Positions 1-8,919 of a DNA stretch of 64,000 nt are shown here, in pieces. The stretch's first letter is position 1. Each line of letters opens with the position of its first letter. Made by a program: the position numbers and the translations under genes. Source of the DNA: Acinetobacter beijerinckii CIP 110307 (GTDB lineage Bacteria; Pseudomonadota; Gammaproteobacteria; Pseudomonadales; Moraxellaceae); contig NZ_KB849765.1 of assembly GCF_000369005.1 (NCBI RefSeq), forward strand, positions 434,001 to 498,000, written 5' to 3'. Below the pieces are notes generated by a model. The model saw only the letters and a program-made list of their open reading frames with translations. It was not told where the DNA came from and searched no databases.

Positions 1-205
1 CTAAAATAATATCGCCTTGCGGTGCAACATGATTCCCACCTGTGCGATAGAACCGTTGTGCTCCTTCTTCGATGACACCGATACAAAATCCTTCATGAAC
101 ATGTCGTGAAAACTCCTGTTGAAAGTAACTGGCTTTCAACATTTCTAAACCACCCAATTCTTCTAGGTGTAAGTAATCGACTTGTTCTCGAGGTCTGCGC
201 GACAT
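1..205 (-). CDS. AraC-type transcriptional regulator, N-terminal part (cut by window edge)
   Basis: The first 68 codons of a leftward gene, starting at an ATG 9 bases after a strong AGGAGG ribosome binding site. The start reads MSRRPREQVDYLHLEELGGL, followed by an HVHEGFCIGVIEEGAQRFY stretch. That stretch is typical of the cupin-like sensing domain (AraC_binding) at the front of many AraC regulators. The HTH part lies outside the window, so the AraC assignment rests on the N-terminal cupin alone. The ligand is unknown. Confidence 0.7.
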   Translation of the reverse strand, partial: MSRRPREQVDYLHLEELGGLEMLKASYFQQEFSRHVHEGFCIGVIEEGAQRFYRTGGNHVAPQGDIIL

Positions 206-542
206 CACGACCTCCTAAGGCATGTATGCATCATTTCAGGTTAACGCGATTTAGATAGATTTATAGAACAAAATTGCTGTTTGATAAAATTATTTCACTT
301 GGGATTTCAATAAAATATTTTTTAATCCTCCTATCAACTCTAAATAAATATCGCCTTTAATATTGTATTAATCCTGAGAATATAATTAGATAAATATTCA
401 GTTGAAATAAATATTTTTCCAAAGAAATATTATATTCTTAAAAATAACTTTAACTTATGATAAAAATCATTTTAAAATACTTCCATAATTTATGTCATAA
501 ATTGTAATAAAACCAATAGCTAATAATGATTGTGAGATTTCT
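206..542. other. AT-rich intergenic region between divergent genes
   Basis: About 340 bases separating the leftward AraC-type gene from the rightward DUF2167 gene. It must hold both promoters. It is very AT-rich, and several -10-like TATAAT-type strings occur, but none stands out with a matching -35. I see no tRNA, terminator hairpin or convincing small ORF. Confidence 0.5.
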
Positions 543-1463
543 ATGTTTAATCCTTTACACCCCCAAAAATTAATACCATTAAGCCATGCGATTGCTCTTA
601 GTCTTTCTATGTTGGGCACCAGTACCCTACCAAGTTATGTGCATGCCTCTGCACCTGTTGAAGAAACAACAACTAATACGACAGCTCAAAATACTGTTGA
701 AAATCCAATGGCTAAATTAGATTGGCATTTAGGGCCTAAAAAAGAAAATGTTGCTAATGTTGCGACTTTAAATACGCTCAAAGATGAAGGTTTTTTAGAT
801 CCGAAGAATGCAGATAAATTTCTGGAATTAACTGGTAATTTAACTACAGGTAATACAAATATTTTAGTTGCACCTGATGATTCATGGTGGGCAACTTTTG
901 ATTTTGAACCATCTGGTTATGTCAAAGATGATGAGAAAATCGATGCTGATGCCTTATTAAAACAACTTAAAGATTCTGATGAGCCTTCAAATGAAGAGCG
1001 TGCTCGTTTAGGTTATCCAAAACTGTATACTGTTGGTTGGGTCGTTCCGCCGCATTATGATAATCAGACTAAACGCTTAGAATGGGCACTCAAAATCCGT
1101 GATCAGGATAATAACGAAGCGATTAACTATACCATTCGTATTCTAGGTCGTACGGGTGTGACCAGTGCAACATTAGTTTCGGATGAAGAACATTTAACTC
1201 AGAACATTAATGCGTTTAAAGGTAGTCTAAAAGGCTTTGATTATAACTTTGGCGAAAAATATGCAGAATATCGTGAGGGCGATAAAGTCGCTGAATATGG
1301 TCTAGCAGCATTAATTGCTGGCGGTGCAGCAGTTGTGGCAACCAAAAAAGGCTTCTGGGCTGCTATTGCTGCCTTCTTTGCAGCTACATGGAAATTCATT
1401 GCAGTAGGAGCAATTGCTGCGGCTGGATGGCTTCGTTCTTTATTCAAGAAGAACAAATCATAA
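543..1463 (+). CDS. DUF2167 family membrane-anchored protein
   Basis: A 306-aa protein with an N-terminal secretion signal (hydrophobic stretch about residues 16-36, ending near ASA), a large periplasmic domain, and one or two C-terminal hydrophobic helices (about 250-297) followed by a basic KKNKS tail. The central GWVVPPHYDNQTKRLEWAL block and the GRTGVTSATLV block are characteristic of DUF2167 (COG4714), a family of envelope proteins without a settled function. The length fits the family. The next gene starts at the base immediately after this stop codon, so the two are almost certainly co-transcribed. Confidence 0.85.
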   Translation: MFNPLHPQKLIPLSHAIALSLSMLGTSTLPSYVHASAPVEETTTNTTAQNTVENPMAKLDWHLGPKKENVANVATLNTLKDEGFLDPKNADKFLELTGNLTTGNTNILVAPDDSWWATFDFEPSGYVKDDEKIDADALLKQLKDSDEPSNEERARLGYPKLYTVGWVVPPHYDNQTKRLEWALKIRDQDNNEAINYTIRILGRTGVTSATLVSDEEHLTQNINAFKGSLKGFDYNFGEKYAEYREGDKVAEYGLAALIAGGAAVVATKKGFWAAIAAFFAATWKFIAVGAIAAAGWLRSLFKKNKS

Positions 1464-2207
1464 ATGTATTTGCCTTTCGAGGTATTACTCGTAATAGGAA
1501 TAGTCGGGTTCTATATTTATGACTCGACTCATCTCTATTTTTATAATGAGTTTAATATTTACAAAGGTTTTAAAACCACCTTTAAGTCACAATTGATTTC
1601 ACGAAAATTCAATTTTTATCGTCAGTACTTGGTTATTCTTAACTTACTTTTGCCACATCAACTTATTTTCAAATGTGCATGGAGGTTTAAAGATACGCAT
1701 TCAACAATTCATGCAATTGAGATTGAACATATTAGAAAAATTAGTCTAATATTAAAGCCCCTACAGGTTATTAATATTTTAATTTTCTTACTTACTCTCG
1801 CTATTCTGCCATTTTTACTGATCTATAAAGCAAATTATGTAGCAATTTCAATTACACTTGTGATGATATATGGCTTAAACCTGTTTTCAATTTTTTTTGT
1901 AATGTTCAAACGGAAAAACTTGCAATTATCTTGGTTCAAAACCACTCAACTCTTATTAGATGTGTTGTTATGCCCTCCTTTTGCGGTGAATCTATTAAGA
2001 AAAATTAGTCTAAACTATCAAATCAAAACCGAAGGAATTCTGCTTGCCTCTCAAATATTTGATCAGAAGCATTATCAACATTTACTTGATGAAGTTCTTC
2101 TAGATATTCAAACATTAAAAACAGCATCTAATGAAAAACATGTTATTCAACTTGAATTACGCGAACAACAACTCCAAAGCTTAAAATACAAAATAGAGAA
2201 CAAATAA
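1464..2207 (+). CDS. Unknown multi-pass membrane protein
   Basis: A 247-aa protein that I do not recognise. It begins with a hydrophobic helix (about 5-18) and has a second apolar patch (55-70) and two clear membrane helices (about 100-150). The C-terminal 50 residues are charged and probably form a coiled coil. Its ATG abuts the TAA of the DUF2167 gene, with no spacer and no Shine-Dalgarno of its own beyond what lies inside the upstream gene. Translational coupling is therefore likely, and it may act with the DUF2167 protein in the envelope. A bidirectional terminator follows at 2247-2276. Confidence 0.7.
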   Translation: MYLPFEVLLVIGIVGFYIYDSTHLYFYNEFNIYKGFKTTFKSQLISRKFNFYRQYLVILNLLLPHQLIFKCAWRFKDTHSTIHAIEIEHIRKISLILKPLQVINILIFLLTLAILPFLLIYKANYVAISITLVMIYGLNLFSIFFVMFKRKNLQLSWFKTTQLLLDVLLCPPFAVNLLRKISLNYQIKTEGILLASQIFDQKHYQHLLDEVLLDIQTLKTASNEKHVIQLELREQQLQSLKYKIENK

Positions 2208-2246
2208 AACATCTCGAAGACAAGTGAATATAAAATCATACGCACA

Positions 2247-2276
2247 AAATAAAAGCCTCCGAAGAGGCTTTTATTT
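2247..2276. terminator. Bidirectional rho-independent terminator
   Basis: A 13-bp perfect stem (AAATAAAAGCCTC / GAGGCTTTTATTT) with a CGAA tetraloop and a T-run on both strands. It lies between the convergent unknown membrane gene (+) and tex (-). Confidence 0.9.
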
Positions 2277-2286
2277 ATTTGATCAG

Positions 2287-4644
2287 TTACTTAGAACCTT
2301 TAATCCCTGCTTGTAATAACAATGCACCTAAACCACCGATTTTTTGCTCTTGTGCTTTTTCAGTTTTTGGCTTGTTATTTTGCGGACGCTTAAAGTCACC
2401 TTCTTTACGTGGTGGACGTTGACCTTGAGGCTTACGCTCTGAACGTTCAGTTCGCTCTTGCTGTGGACGCTGTTGTTGACGTGGCGCTTTAGCAGGTGCA
2501 GAACCTTCTGCACGCATACTCAAGTTCACACGATTACGTTCAACATCAACTTGCATCACACGCACTTGCACAATTTGACCTGGTTTAACCACTTTATGTG
2601 GATCAGAAACAAATTCATTTGCAAGTTCAGAGATATGCACTAAACCATCTTGATGTACACCTACATCTACGAACGCGCCGAAGTTAGTCACATTGGTCAC
2701 CACACCTTCGAGCTGCATGCCTTCAGTGAGTTGTGCAACTTCCGTAATATCTTCACGAAACTTAGCAGTACGGAACTCTGGACGTGGATCACGTGCAGGC
2801 TTTTCAAGTTCAGCTAAAATATCTTGAATCGTCGGCAAACCAAATTTGTCATCGACAAACTCATCTGCTTTGACTTGGCGGATAATTTCAGTATTACCAA
2901 TAATGTCTTTTACCGTCGTTGCTTTTGCCGCAACAATCTTTTCAACCACGCCATAACTTTCTGGGTGAACTGCTGATGCATCCAATGGCTCAGAACCATT
3001 TTGAACACGTAGGAAGCCTGCTGATTGCTCAAAAGTACGCTCGCCTAAACGTGGCACCTTTTTCAAGGCTTGACGGTTGTCGAAACGACCATGTTCTTTA
3101 CGATATTCAACGATTTGCTGTGCAATGGATTTATTTAAACCTGCAATATACGCCAAGATCGCTGGAGATGCGGTATTCACATCCACCCCTACAGCGTTTA
3201 CACAGTCTTCAACCACGGCATCCAGGGTTTTAGCCAAACCAGTTTGATTCACATCATGCTGATATTGACCCACACCAATTGATTTCGGATCAATTTTAAC
3301 AAGCTCAGCCAATGGATCTTGTAAACGGCGTGCAATTGAAACCGCACCGCGAATTGAAACATCAAGCTCTGGCAGCTCTTGAGAAGCGAGTTCACTTGCC
3401 GAATAAACAGAGGCTCCTGCTTCACTTACAGTAATACGAGTCAGATTTAAATCTGTATTGGCAGCCATCATTTCAGCTACAACGGCTTCGGTTTCACGAC
3501 TTGCAGTTCCATTACCAATCGCAATAAGTTCCACGTGGAACTCTCGACATAAACGAGCTAACTCAGCAATTGAACCGTCTTTATCTTCTTTCGGCGCAAA
3601 CGGGTAAATCGTACTATGCGCAAGAACATCACCTGCGTCACTCACCACAGCAAGCTTCACGCCAGTACGGATACCAGGATCAACACCTAAAGTGGTACGC
3701 CCACCCGCAGGTGCAGACAATAATAAGTGACGTAGATTTTCAGCAAAGACATCCATCGCTTCAGCTTCAGCAGCTAAGCGTTTATCAGTCAATAATGAAT
3801 GTTCGATTTGCGGACGAATCTTACCAAGCCAAAATAATTTTGCAGTTTGTTTTAAATATTCCTGACGGCTTTGTGGTTGAATTTGTTCAAGATTATATTC
3901 AGTTTCGATGCGTACCAATGGCGCATCATCTTCACCATCTACTTTTAAACCCAGTACATTTTCTTGACGACCACGTAACATCGCCAATAAACGATGAGAA
4001 GGTAACTTGTTTAAATTTTCTGAAAATTCAAAATAATCACGGAATTTTTTGCCAACTTCTTTTTTCTCTTCAGAAGCAACTGTACTTTTCAATAATGCTG
4101 TTTTAGCAAAAGTTTGTTTTAATTCAGTGGTGAGCGCAATGTTTTGTGCCCAATCATCAATCAAAATATGCTGAATTGCATCGAGTTGACTTTCAATGTC
4201 TGGATAGTCTTCATGACTAAAATCAGCCAACGCTTCTGCTGGATCAATTTGATCGTTAATGATTTTCTCAGCAATCGGACCTAAACCCGCTTCTCTTGCT
4301 TTAAAAGATTTACTAGTACGTTTTGGGCGATAAGGCGCATAAATTTCTTCTAACGCATTCTTTGTTTCAGCCGCATTTACACGTGCCAATAAATCATCGT
4401 TTAATTTATCTTGTTCTTGTAAAGACTGGATTACTTTCTCACGACGCTCGTATAAATCACGCAAGTAAGTTAAACGTGTATCGAGTTGACGTAATTGCGT
4501 ATCATCTAAGCCTTGTGTGACCTCTTTACGGTAACGAGCGATAAAAGGAACACTAGCGCCTTCATCAATTAAACGAATAGCAGCTTCTACTTGGTTTGGA
4601 CGTACGGCGAGTTCATTTGCCAACTGCTGAACTAAGTCAGTCAT
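2287..4644 (-). CDS. tex: Tex, RNA-binding transcription accessory protein
   Basis: A 785-aa protein with the full Tex layout: N-terminal helical region, YqgF/RNase H-like domain (GVDPGIRTGVKLAVV), helix-hairpin-helix segments (SIGVGQYQHDVNQ and VGVDVNTASPAILAYIAGL), and a C-terminal S1 RNA-binding domain (GAFVDVGVHQDGLVHISEL). The tail is long, basic and rich in Q, R and P. Tex binds nucleic acid and influences transcription and RNA turnover in the cytoplasm. I chose the ATG giving MTDLVQQLANEL. A GTG 12 codons upstream also keeps the frame but gives an atypical N-terminus. The gene is monocistronic. Confidence 0.95.
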   Translation of the reverse strand: MTDLVQQLANELAVRPNQVEAAIRLIDEGASVPFIARYRKEVTQGLDDTQLRQLDTRLTYLRDLYERREKVIQSLQEQDKLNDDLLARVNAAETKNALEEIYAPYRPKRTSKSFKAREAGLGPIAEKIINDQIDPAEALADFSHEDYPDIESQLDAIQHILIDDWAQNIALTTELKQTFAKTALLKSTVASEEKKEVGKKFRDYFEFSENLNKLPSHRLLAMLRGRQENVLGLKVDGEDDAPLVRIETEYNLEQIQPQSRQEYLKQTAKLFWLGKIRPQIEHSLLTDKRLAAEAEAMDVFAENLRHLLLSAPAGGRTTLGVDPGIRTGVKLAVVSDAGDVLAHSTIYPFAPKEDKDGSIAELARLCREFHVELIAIGNGTASRETEAVVAEMMAANTDLNLTRITVSEAGASVYSASELASQELPELDVSIRGAVSIARRLQDPLAELVKIDPKSIGVGQYQHDVNQTGLAKTLDAVVEDCVNAVGVDVNTASPAILAYIAGLNKSIAQQIVEYRKEHGRFDNRQALKKVPRLGERTFEQSAGFLRVQNGSEPLDASAVHPESYGVVEKIVAAKATTVKDIIGNTEIIRQVKADEFVDDKFGLPTIQDILAELEKPARDPRPEFRTAKFREDITEVAQLTEGMQLEGVVTNVTNFGAFVDVGVHQDGLVHISELANEFVSDPHKVVKPGQIVQVRVMQVDVERNRVNLSMRAEGSAPAKAPRQQQRPQQERTERSERKPQGQRPPRKEGDFKRPQNNKPKTEKAQEQKIGGLGALLLQAGIKGSK

Positions 4645-4964
4645 CGTGATTGATTCCACTAGGGTTAAGTCTAAAAGCACTGATTATAAAGTCCATGACT
4701 ATAAAATCCACTATTGTTTTTTTGAATATTATTTCAATAGATAATGCTAATTCACCAATGTTTCTAAAATACCAACAGTTTTTTAGCTAAATATTGAAAA
4801 AATAGATTGATTGTCATGATTTTACCTGTATACATTTGGTATCTATCTCTTGATTTTATTGGCAATATTTGTTGCTTTATAACATAGCCAAAACCGTGCA
4901 ATGAACCTTATACTCCCGATCATTGCATAAGACGATGACAATAAACGATAAAGGAGCACACATC

Positions 4965-5729
4965 ATGAGTTTAGTTGTACCTGCCGAATCGACGGAAACC
5001 GTACACCATGAAACAGATCGAGTCGAACGTATCTTAGTCGTCGATGATGATGTGCGTTTACGTACGCTTTTACAGCGCTTCCTTGAAGATAAAGGCTTTG
5101 TGGTCAAAACTGCCCATGATGCTACGCAAATGGATCGTCTGCTTCAACGTGAGCTATTCTCACTGATCGTTCTTGATTTCATGTTGCCTGTCGAAGATGG
5201 TTTAAGTATTTGTCGTCGTTTACGTCAGTCGAATATCGACACACCTATTATTATGCTTACTGCTCGTGGCAGCGATTCTGATCGTATTGCAGGCTTAGAA
5301 GCGGGTGCAGATGACTATCTACCAAAACCATTCAACCCAAATGAACTTTTAGCGCGTATTCGTGCTGTATTACGCCGCCAAGTCCGCGAAGTGCCTGGCG
5401 CTCCAAGCCAACAAGTTGAAGTGGTCAGTTTTGGTCCATGGGCATTAGATCTTTCTACACGTACTTTAACTCGTGAAGGTCAAGTGGTCACGTTAACCAC
5501 AGGTGAGTTTGCGGTACTAAAAGCACTCGTTCAACATCCTCGTGAACCATTAACTCGCGATAAACTAATGAACTTAGCGCGTGGTCGTGAATGGGGTGCA
5601 ATGGAGCGCTCAATTGATGTTCAAGTGTCTCGCTTACGTCGTTTAATTGAAGATAATCCAGCCCGTGCTCGCTACATTCAAACGGTTTGGGGTGTAGGCT
5701 ACGTTTTTGTTCCAGATGGTGCTGAATAA
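4965..5729 (+). CDS. ompR: OmpR, two-component response regulator
   Basis: A 254-aa response regulator. The receiver domain (about 17-135) has the acidic pocket ILVVDDD, the phospho-acceptor Asp in LIVLDFMLPVEDG, and the conserved Lys in YLPKPF. The C-terminal winged helix (about 155-250) ends in VWGVGYVF, the classic OmpR/PhoB signature. The ATG at 4965 sits 9 bases behind AAAGGAG; an in-frame ATG further upstream has no such site. The gene lies 17 bases before envZ, so the pair forms one operon. OmpR normally controls porins, envelope and osmotic responses. Confidence 0.95.
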   Translation: MSLVVPAESTETVHHETDRVERILVVDDDVRLRTLLQRFLEDKGFVVKTAHDATQMDRLLQRELFSLIVLDFMLPVEDGLSICRRLRQSNIDTPIIMLTARGSDSDRIAGLEAGADDYLPKPFNPNELLARIRAVLRRQVREVPGAPSQQVEVVSFGPWALDLSTRTLTREGQVVTLTTGEFAVLKALVQHPREPLTRDKLMNLARGREWGAMERSIDVQVSRLRRLIEDNPARARYIQTVWGVGYVFVPDGAE

Positions 5730-5746
5730 GCTTAGGAAGCAAATTC

Positions 5747-7201
5747 TTGAAACTTGAACCAATCGATCCGCAAGCATTTACTGATTTCGTGGCTTATTCA
5801 GAACGGCCACGAACCAAATGGGAACGTTTTTTAGATAAAATTAAGCCGCGTTCAGCCGCTATGCGTACCACGATTTTGGTACTTTTTACGGTATTTTTTA
5901 GTCTTTTCATGTCCTTGTGGTTCTTTTGGCGAACTTTATATTTACCAGAATTACAACAACATGCGCGTTATCTCGCCATCGAATTAGAGTTAGTCAATAA
6001 TCCTGATATTCGGATTCTGCATCGTGATACTGAAGTCGATGTCGATACTTGGCTTAAAAATCGTATTGGTATCGAGTACGTCACTGATCCTAAAGAATTC
6101 CCAGTCGTCGAAGATAAGTTCTTAGCGGAACTGTTTACCAATCAGATCGAGGCAAAACTAGCTAAAGAACTAGGTGTCGATAACGTTACCGTTTATTTTA
6201 AATTTAAACCCATCCCTCGAATTTGGATTCAAACACCAGAGATGAATGGTAATTGGGTGCGAGAACCGTTAAAAACCTATACCAATTACAGTGTTGAATT
6301 GATCTCTGCTTGGTTATTTGGTGTCCCAATTTTTTCATCCATTATTATTCTCATTTTAGTTCGACAAATGAATCGACCATTGCGTCGTTTACAGAATGCC
6401 GCCAGCAGTTATAGTAAATCAGGAAAAGCGCCTTATTTAGATACTAATCATGGTCCTTTTGAAATTCGTCAAGTTAACCAAGCCTTTAACCATATGGTCT
6501 ATACACTTGAACAAACCGAACGTGATCGACAAATCATGTTGGCTGGGATTTCACATGATTTGCGCACACCTTTAACACGCATTCGACTCACCGCAGAAAT
6601 GCTACCTGATGAGTTTTTCCGCGAAGGTCTGATCTATGATGTCGATGATATGGATGCGATTCTAAATCAATTCATTTCTTATATGCGTGATGGTTCTGAT
6701 GAGGAATTAACGGATACCAACATCAATACGTTATTACAAGAATTAGTCATACAGTTCAAGCCACTGGATATACGTTTTGCAATGCAAGAGCTACCTATCA
6801 TTCAAGCTCGAAGCTTATCTTTAAAACGTTTAATCGCAAATCTGATTAACAATGCGAAACGATATGGAGCCGAACCGATTGAGCTTTCAGCCAGTCATGT
6901 CGATGAACATATATTGATTACAGTTGCTGACCACGGCGAAGGCATTCCACCTGATCAAGTCGAGGAACTCATGCAGCCCTTTGTTCGTGGTAATTCAGCA
7001 CGGACTGTTCAAGGAAGTGGTTTAGGACTCGCTATTGTGAAGCGAATTGTGGAGATCCATCAAGGACAAATCAATATTCGCAACCGAGAACAAGGTGGTT
7101 TAGAGGTCGTAATCTCTCTGCCAATTACGACAACCACAGAAGAAGAACCTCCAAATAATACACTTGATAAAATCAGACAGACTCTAACTGGGCATTTTTA
7201 A
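5747..7201 (+). CDS. envZ: EnvZ, sensor histidine kinase
   Basis: A 484-aa inner-membrane kinase. Membrane helices lie at about 43-63 and 185-205 and enclose a periplasmic sensor domain. A HAMP linker (RQMNRPLRRLQNAA) follows, then the H-box AGISHDLRTPLTRIR with the phosphorylated His, the N-box LIANLINNAKRYG, and the G1 and G2 ATP-binding boxes ADHGEGIP and GSGLGLAIV. It phosphorylates OmpR. The start is a TTG behind an AGGAAG site, with no ATG nearby, so the exact N-terminus is less sure than the function. A terminator follows at once. Confidence 0.93.
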   Translation: MKLEPIDPQAFTDFVAYSERPRTKWERFLDKIKPRSAAMRTTILVLFTVFFSLFMSLWFFWRTLYLPELQQHARYLAIELELVNNPDIRILHRDTEVDVDTWLKNRIGIEYVTDPKEFPVVEDKFLAELFTNQIEAKLAKELGVDNVTVYFKFKPIPRIWIQTPEMNGNWVREPLKTYTNYSVELISAWLFGVPIFSSIIILILVRQMNRPLRRLQNAASSYSKSGKAPYLDTNHGPFEIRQVNQAFNHMVYTLEQTERDRQIMLAGISHDLRTPLTRIRLTAEMLPDEFFREGLIYDVDDMDAILNQFISYMRDGSDEELTDTNINTLLQELVIQFKPLDIRFAMQELPIIQARSLSLKRLIANLINNAKRYGAEPIELSASHVDEHILITVADHGEGIPPDQVEELMQPFVRGNSARTVQGSGLGLAIVKRIVEIHQGQINIRNREQGGLEVVISLPITTTTEEEPPNNTLDKIRQTLTGHF

Positions 7202-7204
7202 AAC

Positions 7205-7234
7205 AAAAAGTGGCAGATTAAAATGCCACTTTTT
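7205..7234 (+). terminator. Terminator of ompR-envZ
   Basis: An inverted repeat AAAAAGTGGCA / TGCCACTTTTT with an 8-base loop and a T-run, starting 4 bases after the envZ stop. Confidence 0.9.
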
Positions 7235-7348
7235 CTACTGTAAAAATATCACGGATTTCACATATTAGACCTTAGCCGTAATCCAATTCCCTTTTCACTT
7301 TTTAACGTTAAAATCCATATCTATTAAAAAGTATATTGAGAATGGATC

Positions 7349-8863
7349 ATGTCTTTAAGTCGTATTCGCCTTGCTTCCCTACATGACAAAGTAATGAGTG
7401 CTGAACAAGCAGCGCGCTTTATTGAAAATGATATGACGGTTGGTATGAGTGGTTTTACTCGTGCTGGAGAAGCGAAAGCTGTTCCACAAGCACTGGTTGA
7501 ACAAGCCAAAAAAAATCCGTTAAAAATCACGTTAATTACAGGTGCAAGTCTAGGTAACGACTTAGACAAACAGCTCACTGAAGCAGGCGTTCTTGCGCGT
7601 CGCATGCCATTCCAAGTTGATAATACTTTGCGTCGTGCCATCAATAATGGCGAAGTGATGTTTATCGACCAGCATTTGTCTGAAACTGTCGAACAAATGC
7701 GTAATCAGCAACTCAAACGCCCTGATGTTGCGGTAATTGAAGCCGTTGCAATCACAGAAGATGGTCACATTGTTCCAACGACGTCTGTAGGTAACTCTGC
7801 AAGTTTTGCCATTTTCGCGGAAAAAGTAATTGTTGAAATCAACACCTCTCTCAGTGAAAACTTTGAAGGCTTACACGATATTTATATTCCAACCTATCGT
7901 CCAACACGCACCCCATTGCCTTTGACCCAAGTAGATAATCGCATTGGCTCAACCGCAATTCCAATTGATCCCGCGAAAATCGTAGGTATCGTGCTTAATG
8001 ATACTGCTGACTCTCCATCAACTGTGACACCGCCAGATGATGAAACTCAAGGGATTGCAAATCATTTGATTGCATTTTTTGAGAAAGAAGTTGCTGCTGG
8101 TCGTTTAGCAAAAAACTTAGGTCCGCTGCAAGCAGGTATCGGTTCAATTGCCAATGCAGTTCTAACAGGTCTGAAAGATTCAAACTTTGAAGATCTGGTG
8201 ATGTATTCTGAAGTATTACAAGACTGTACCTTTGAATTAATCGATGCAGGTAAAATGAAATTCGCGTCTGGCAGTTCAATTACACTTTCTGCTCAATGTG
8301 GCGAGCGTGTATTTGGCAATCTAGAACACTACAAAGATAAATTGGTTTTACGCCCACAAGAAATTTCAAATCACCCTGAAATTGTGCGCCGTTTGGGTAT
8401 TATCGGAATTAATACTGCACTTGAGTTTGATATTTACGGTAACGTCAATTCAACTCATGTTTGTGGTACCAAAATGATGAATGGTATTGGTGGCTCAGGT
8501 GACTTTGCTCGCAATGCACATTTGGCCATTTTCGTGACCAAATCAATTGCCAAAGGTGGTGATATTTCATCAATCGTACCGATGGTCAGCCATGTTGACC
8601 ACAATGAGCATGATGTTGATATTTTAGTAACAGAAGTCGGTTTAGCAGATTTACGTGGTTTAGCACCTCGTGAACGCGCACGTGTGATCATCGACAACTG
8701 TGTACATCCTCTCTACAAAGTGGCATTAAACGATTACTTTGATCGCTCTTGTGAGCGCGGTGGTCATACACCTCACATTCTTCGTGAAGCATTGTCATGG
8801 CATGCCAATTTTGAAGAAACAGGTCATATGTTAGCTGCTGAAAAGCTCGCAAAAACTGCTTAA
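7349..8863 (+). CDS. Acetyl-CoA hydrolase / succinyl-CoA:acetate CoA-transferase family
   Basis: A 504-aa cytoplasmic enzyme of the class I CoA-transferase family (Cat1/AarC/ScpC type). Marks are the N-terminal GMSGFTRAGEAKAVPQAL segment, the ITGASLGNDLD loop, and the C-terminal GIGGSGDFARNA and RGLAPRERA motifs. Members move CoA between succinate and acetate or propionate, or hydrolyse acetyl-CoA. Exact donor and acceptor cannot be read from sequence. The length is usual for the group. The start is an ATG behind GAGAATGG. It is a single-gene unit ending in a hairpin terminator. Confidence 0.9.
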   Translation: MSLSRIRLASLHDKVMSAEQAARFIENDMTVGMSGFTRAGEAKAVPQALVEQAKKNPLKITLITGASLGNDLDKQLTEAGVLARRMPFQVDNTLRRAINNGEVMFIDQHLSETVEQMRNQQLKRPDVAVIEAVAITEDGHIVPTTSVGNSASFAIFAEKVIVEINTSLSENFEGLHDIYIPTYRPTRTPLPLTQVDNRIGSTAIPIDPAKIVGIVLNDTADSPSTVTPPDDETQGIANHLIAFFEKEVAAGRLAKNLGPLQAGIGSIANAVLTGLKDSNFEDLVMYSEVLQDCTFELIDAGKMKFASGSSITLSAQCGERVFGNLEHYKDKLVLRPQEISNHPEIVRRLGIIGINTALEFDIYGNVNSTHVCGTKMMNGIGGSGDFARNAHLAIFVTKSIAKGGDISSIVPMVSHVDHNEHDVDILVTEVGLADLRGLAPRERARVIIDNCVHPLYKVALNDYFDRSCERGGHTPHILREALSWHANFEETGHMLAAEKLAKTA

Positions 8864-8880
8864 TTCATTATTGTAAAAAT

Positions 8881-8916
8881 AAAAAAAGCTGAATCTAAAA
8901 AATTCAGCTTTTTTTT
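8881..8916. terminator. Bidirectional terminator
   Basis: A stem AAAAAAAGCTGAAT / ATTCAGCTTTTTTT with T-runs on both strands, placed between the convergent CoA-transferase and FadL-type genes. Confidence 0.9.
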
Positions 8917-8919
8917 AAA

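Noticed and set aside
2458..4520. Several open frames on the strand opposite tex
   Set aside because: They lie wholly inside the tex gene, lack ribosome binding sites and have no recognisable protein pattern.
8455..8697. Leftward open frame inside the CoA-transferase gene
   Set aside because: Low-complexity antisense shadow of a clearly conserved enzyme.
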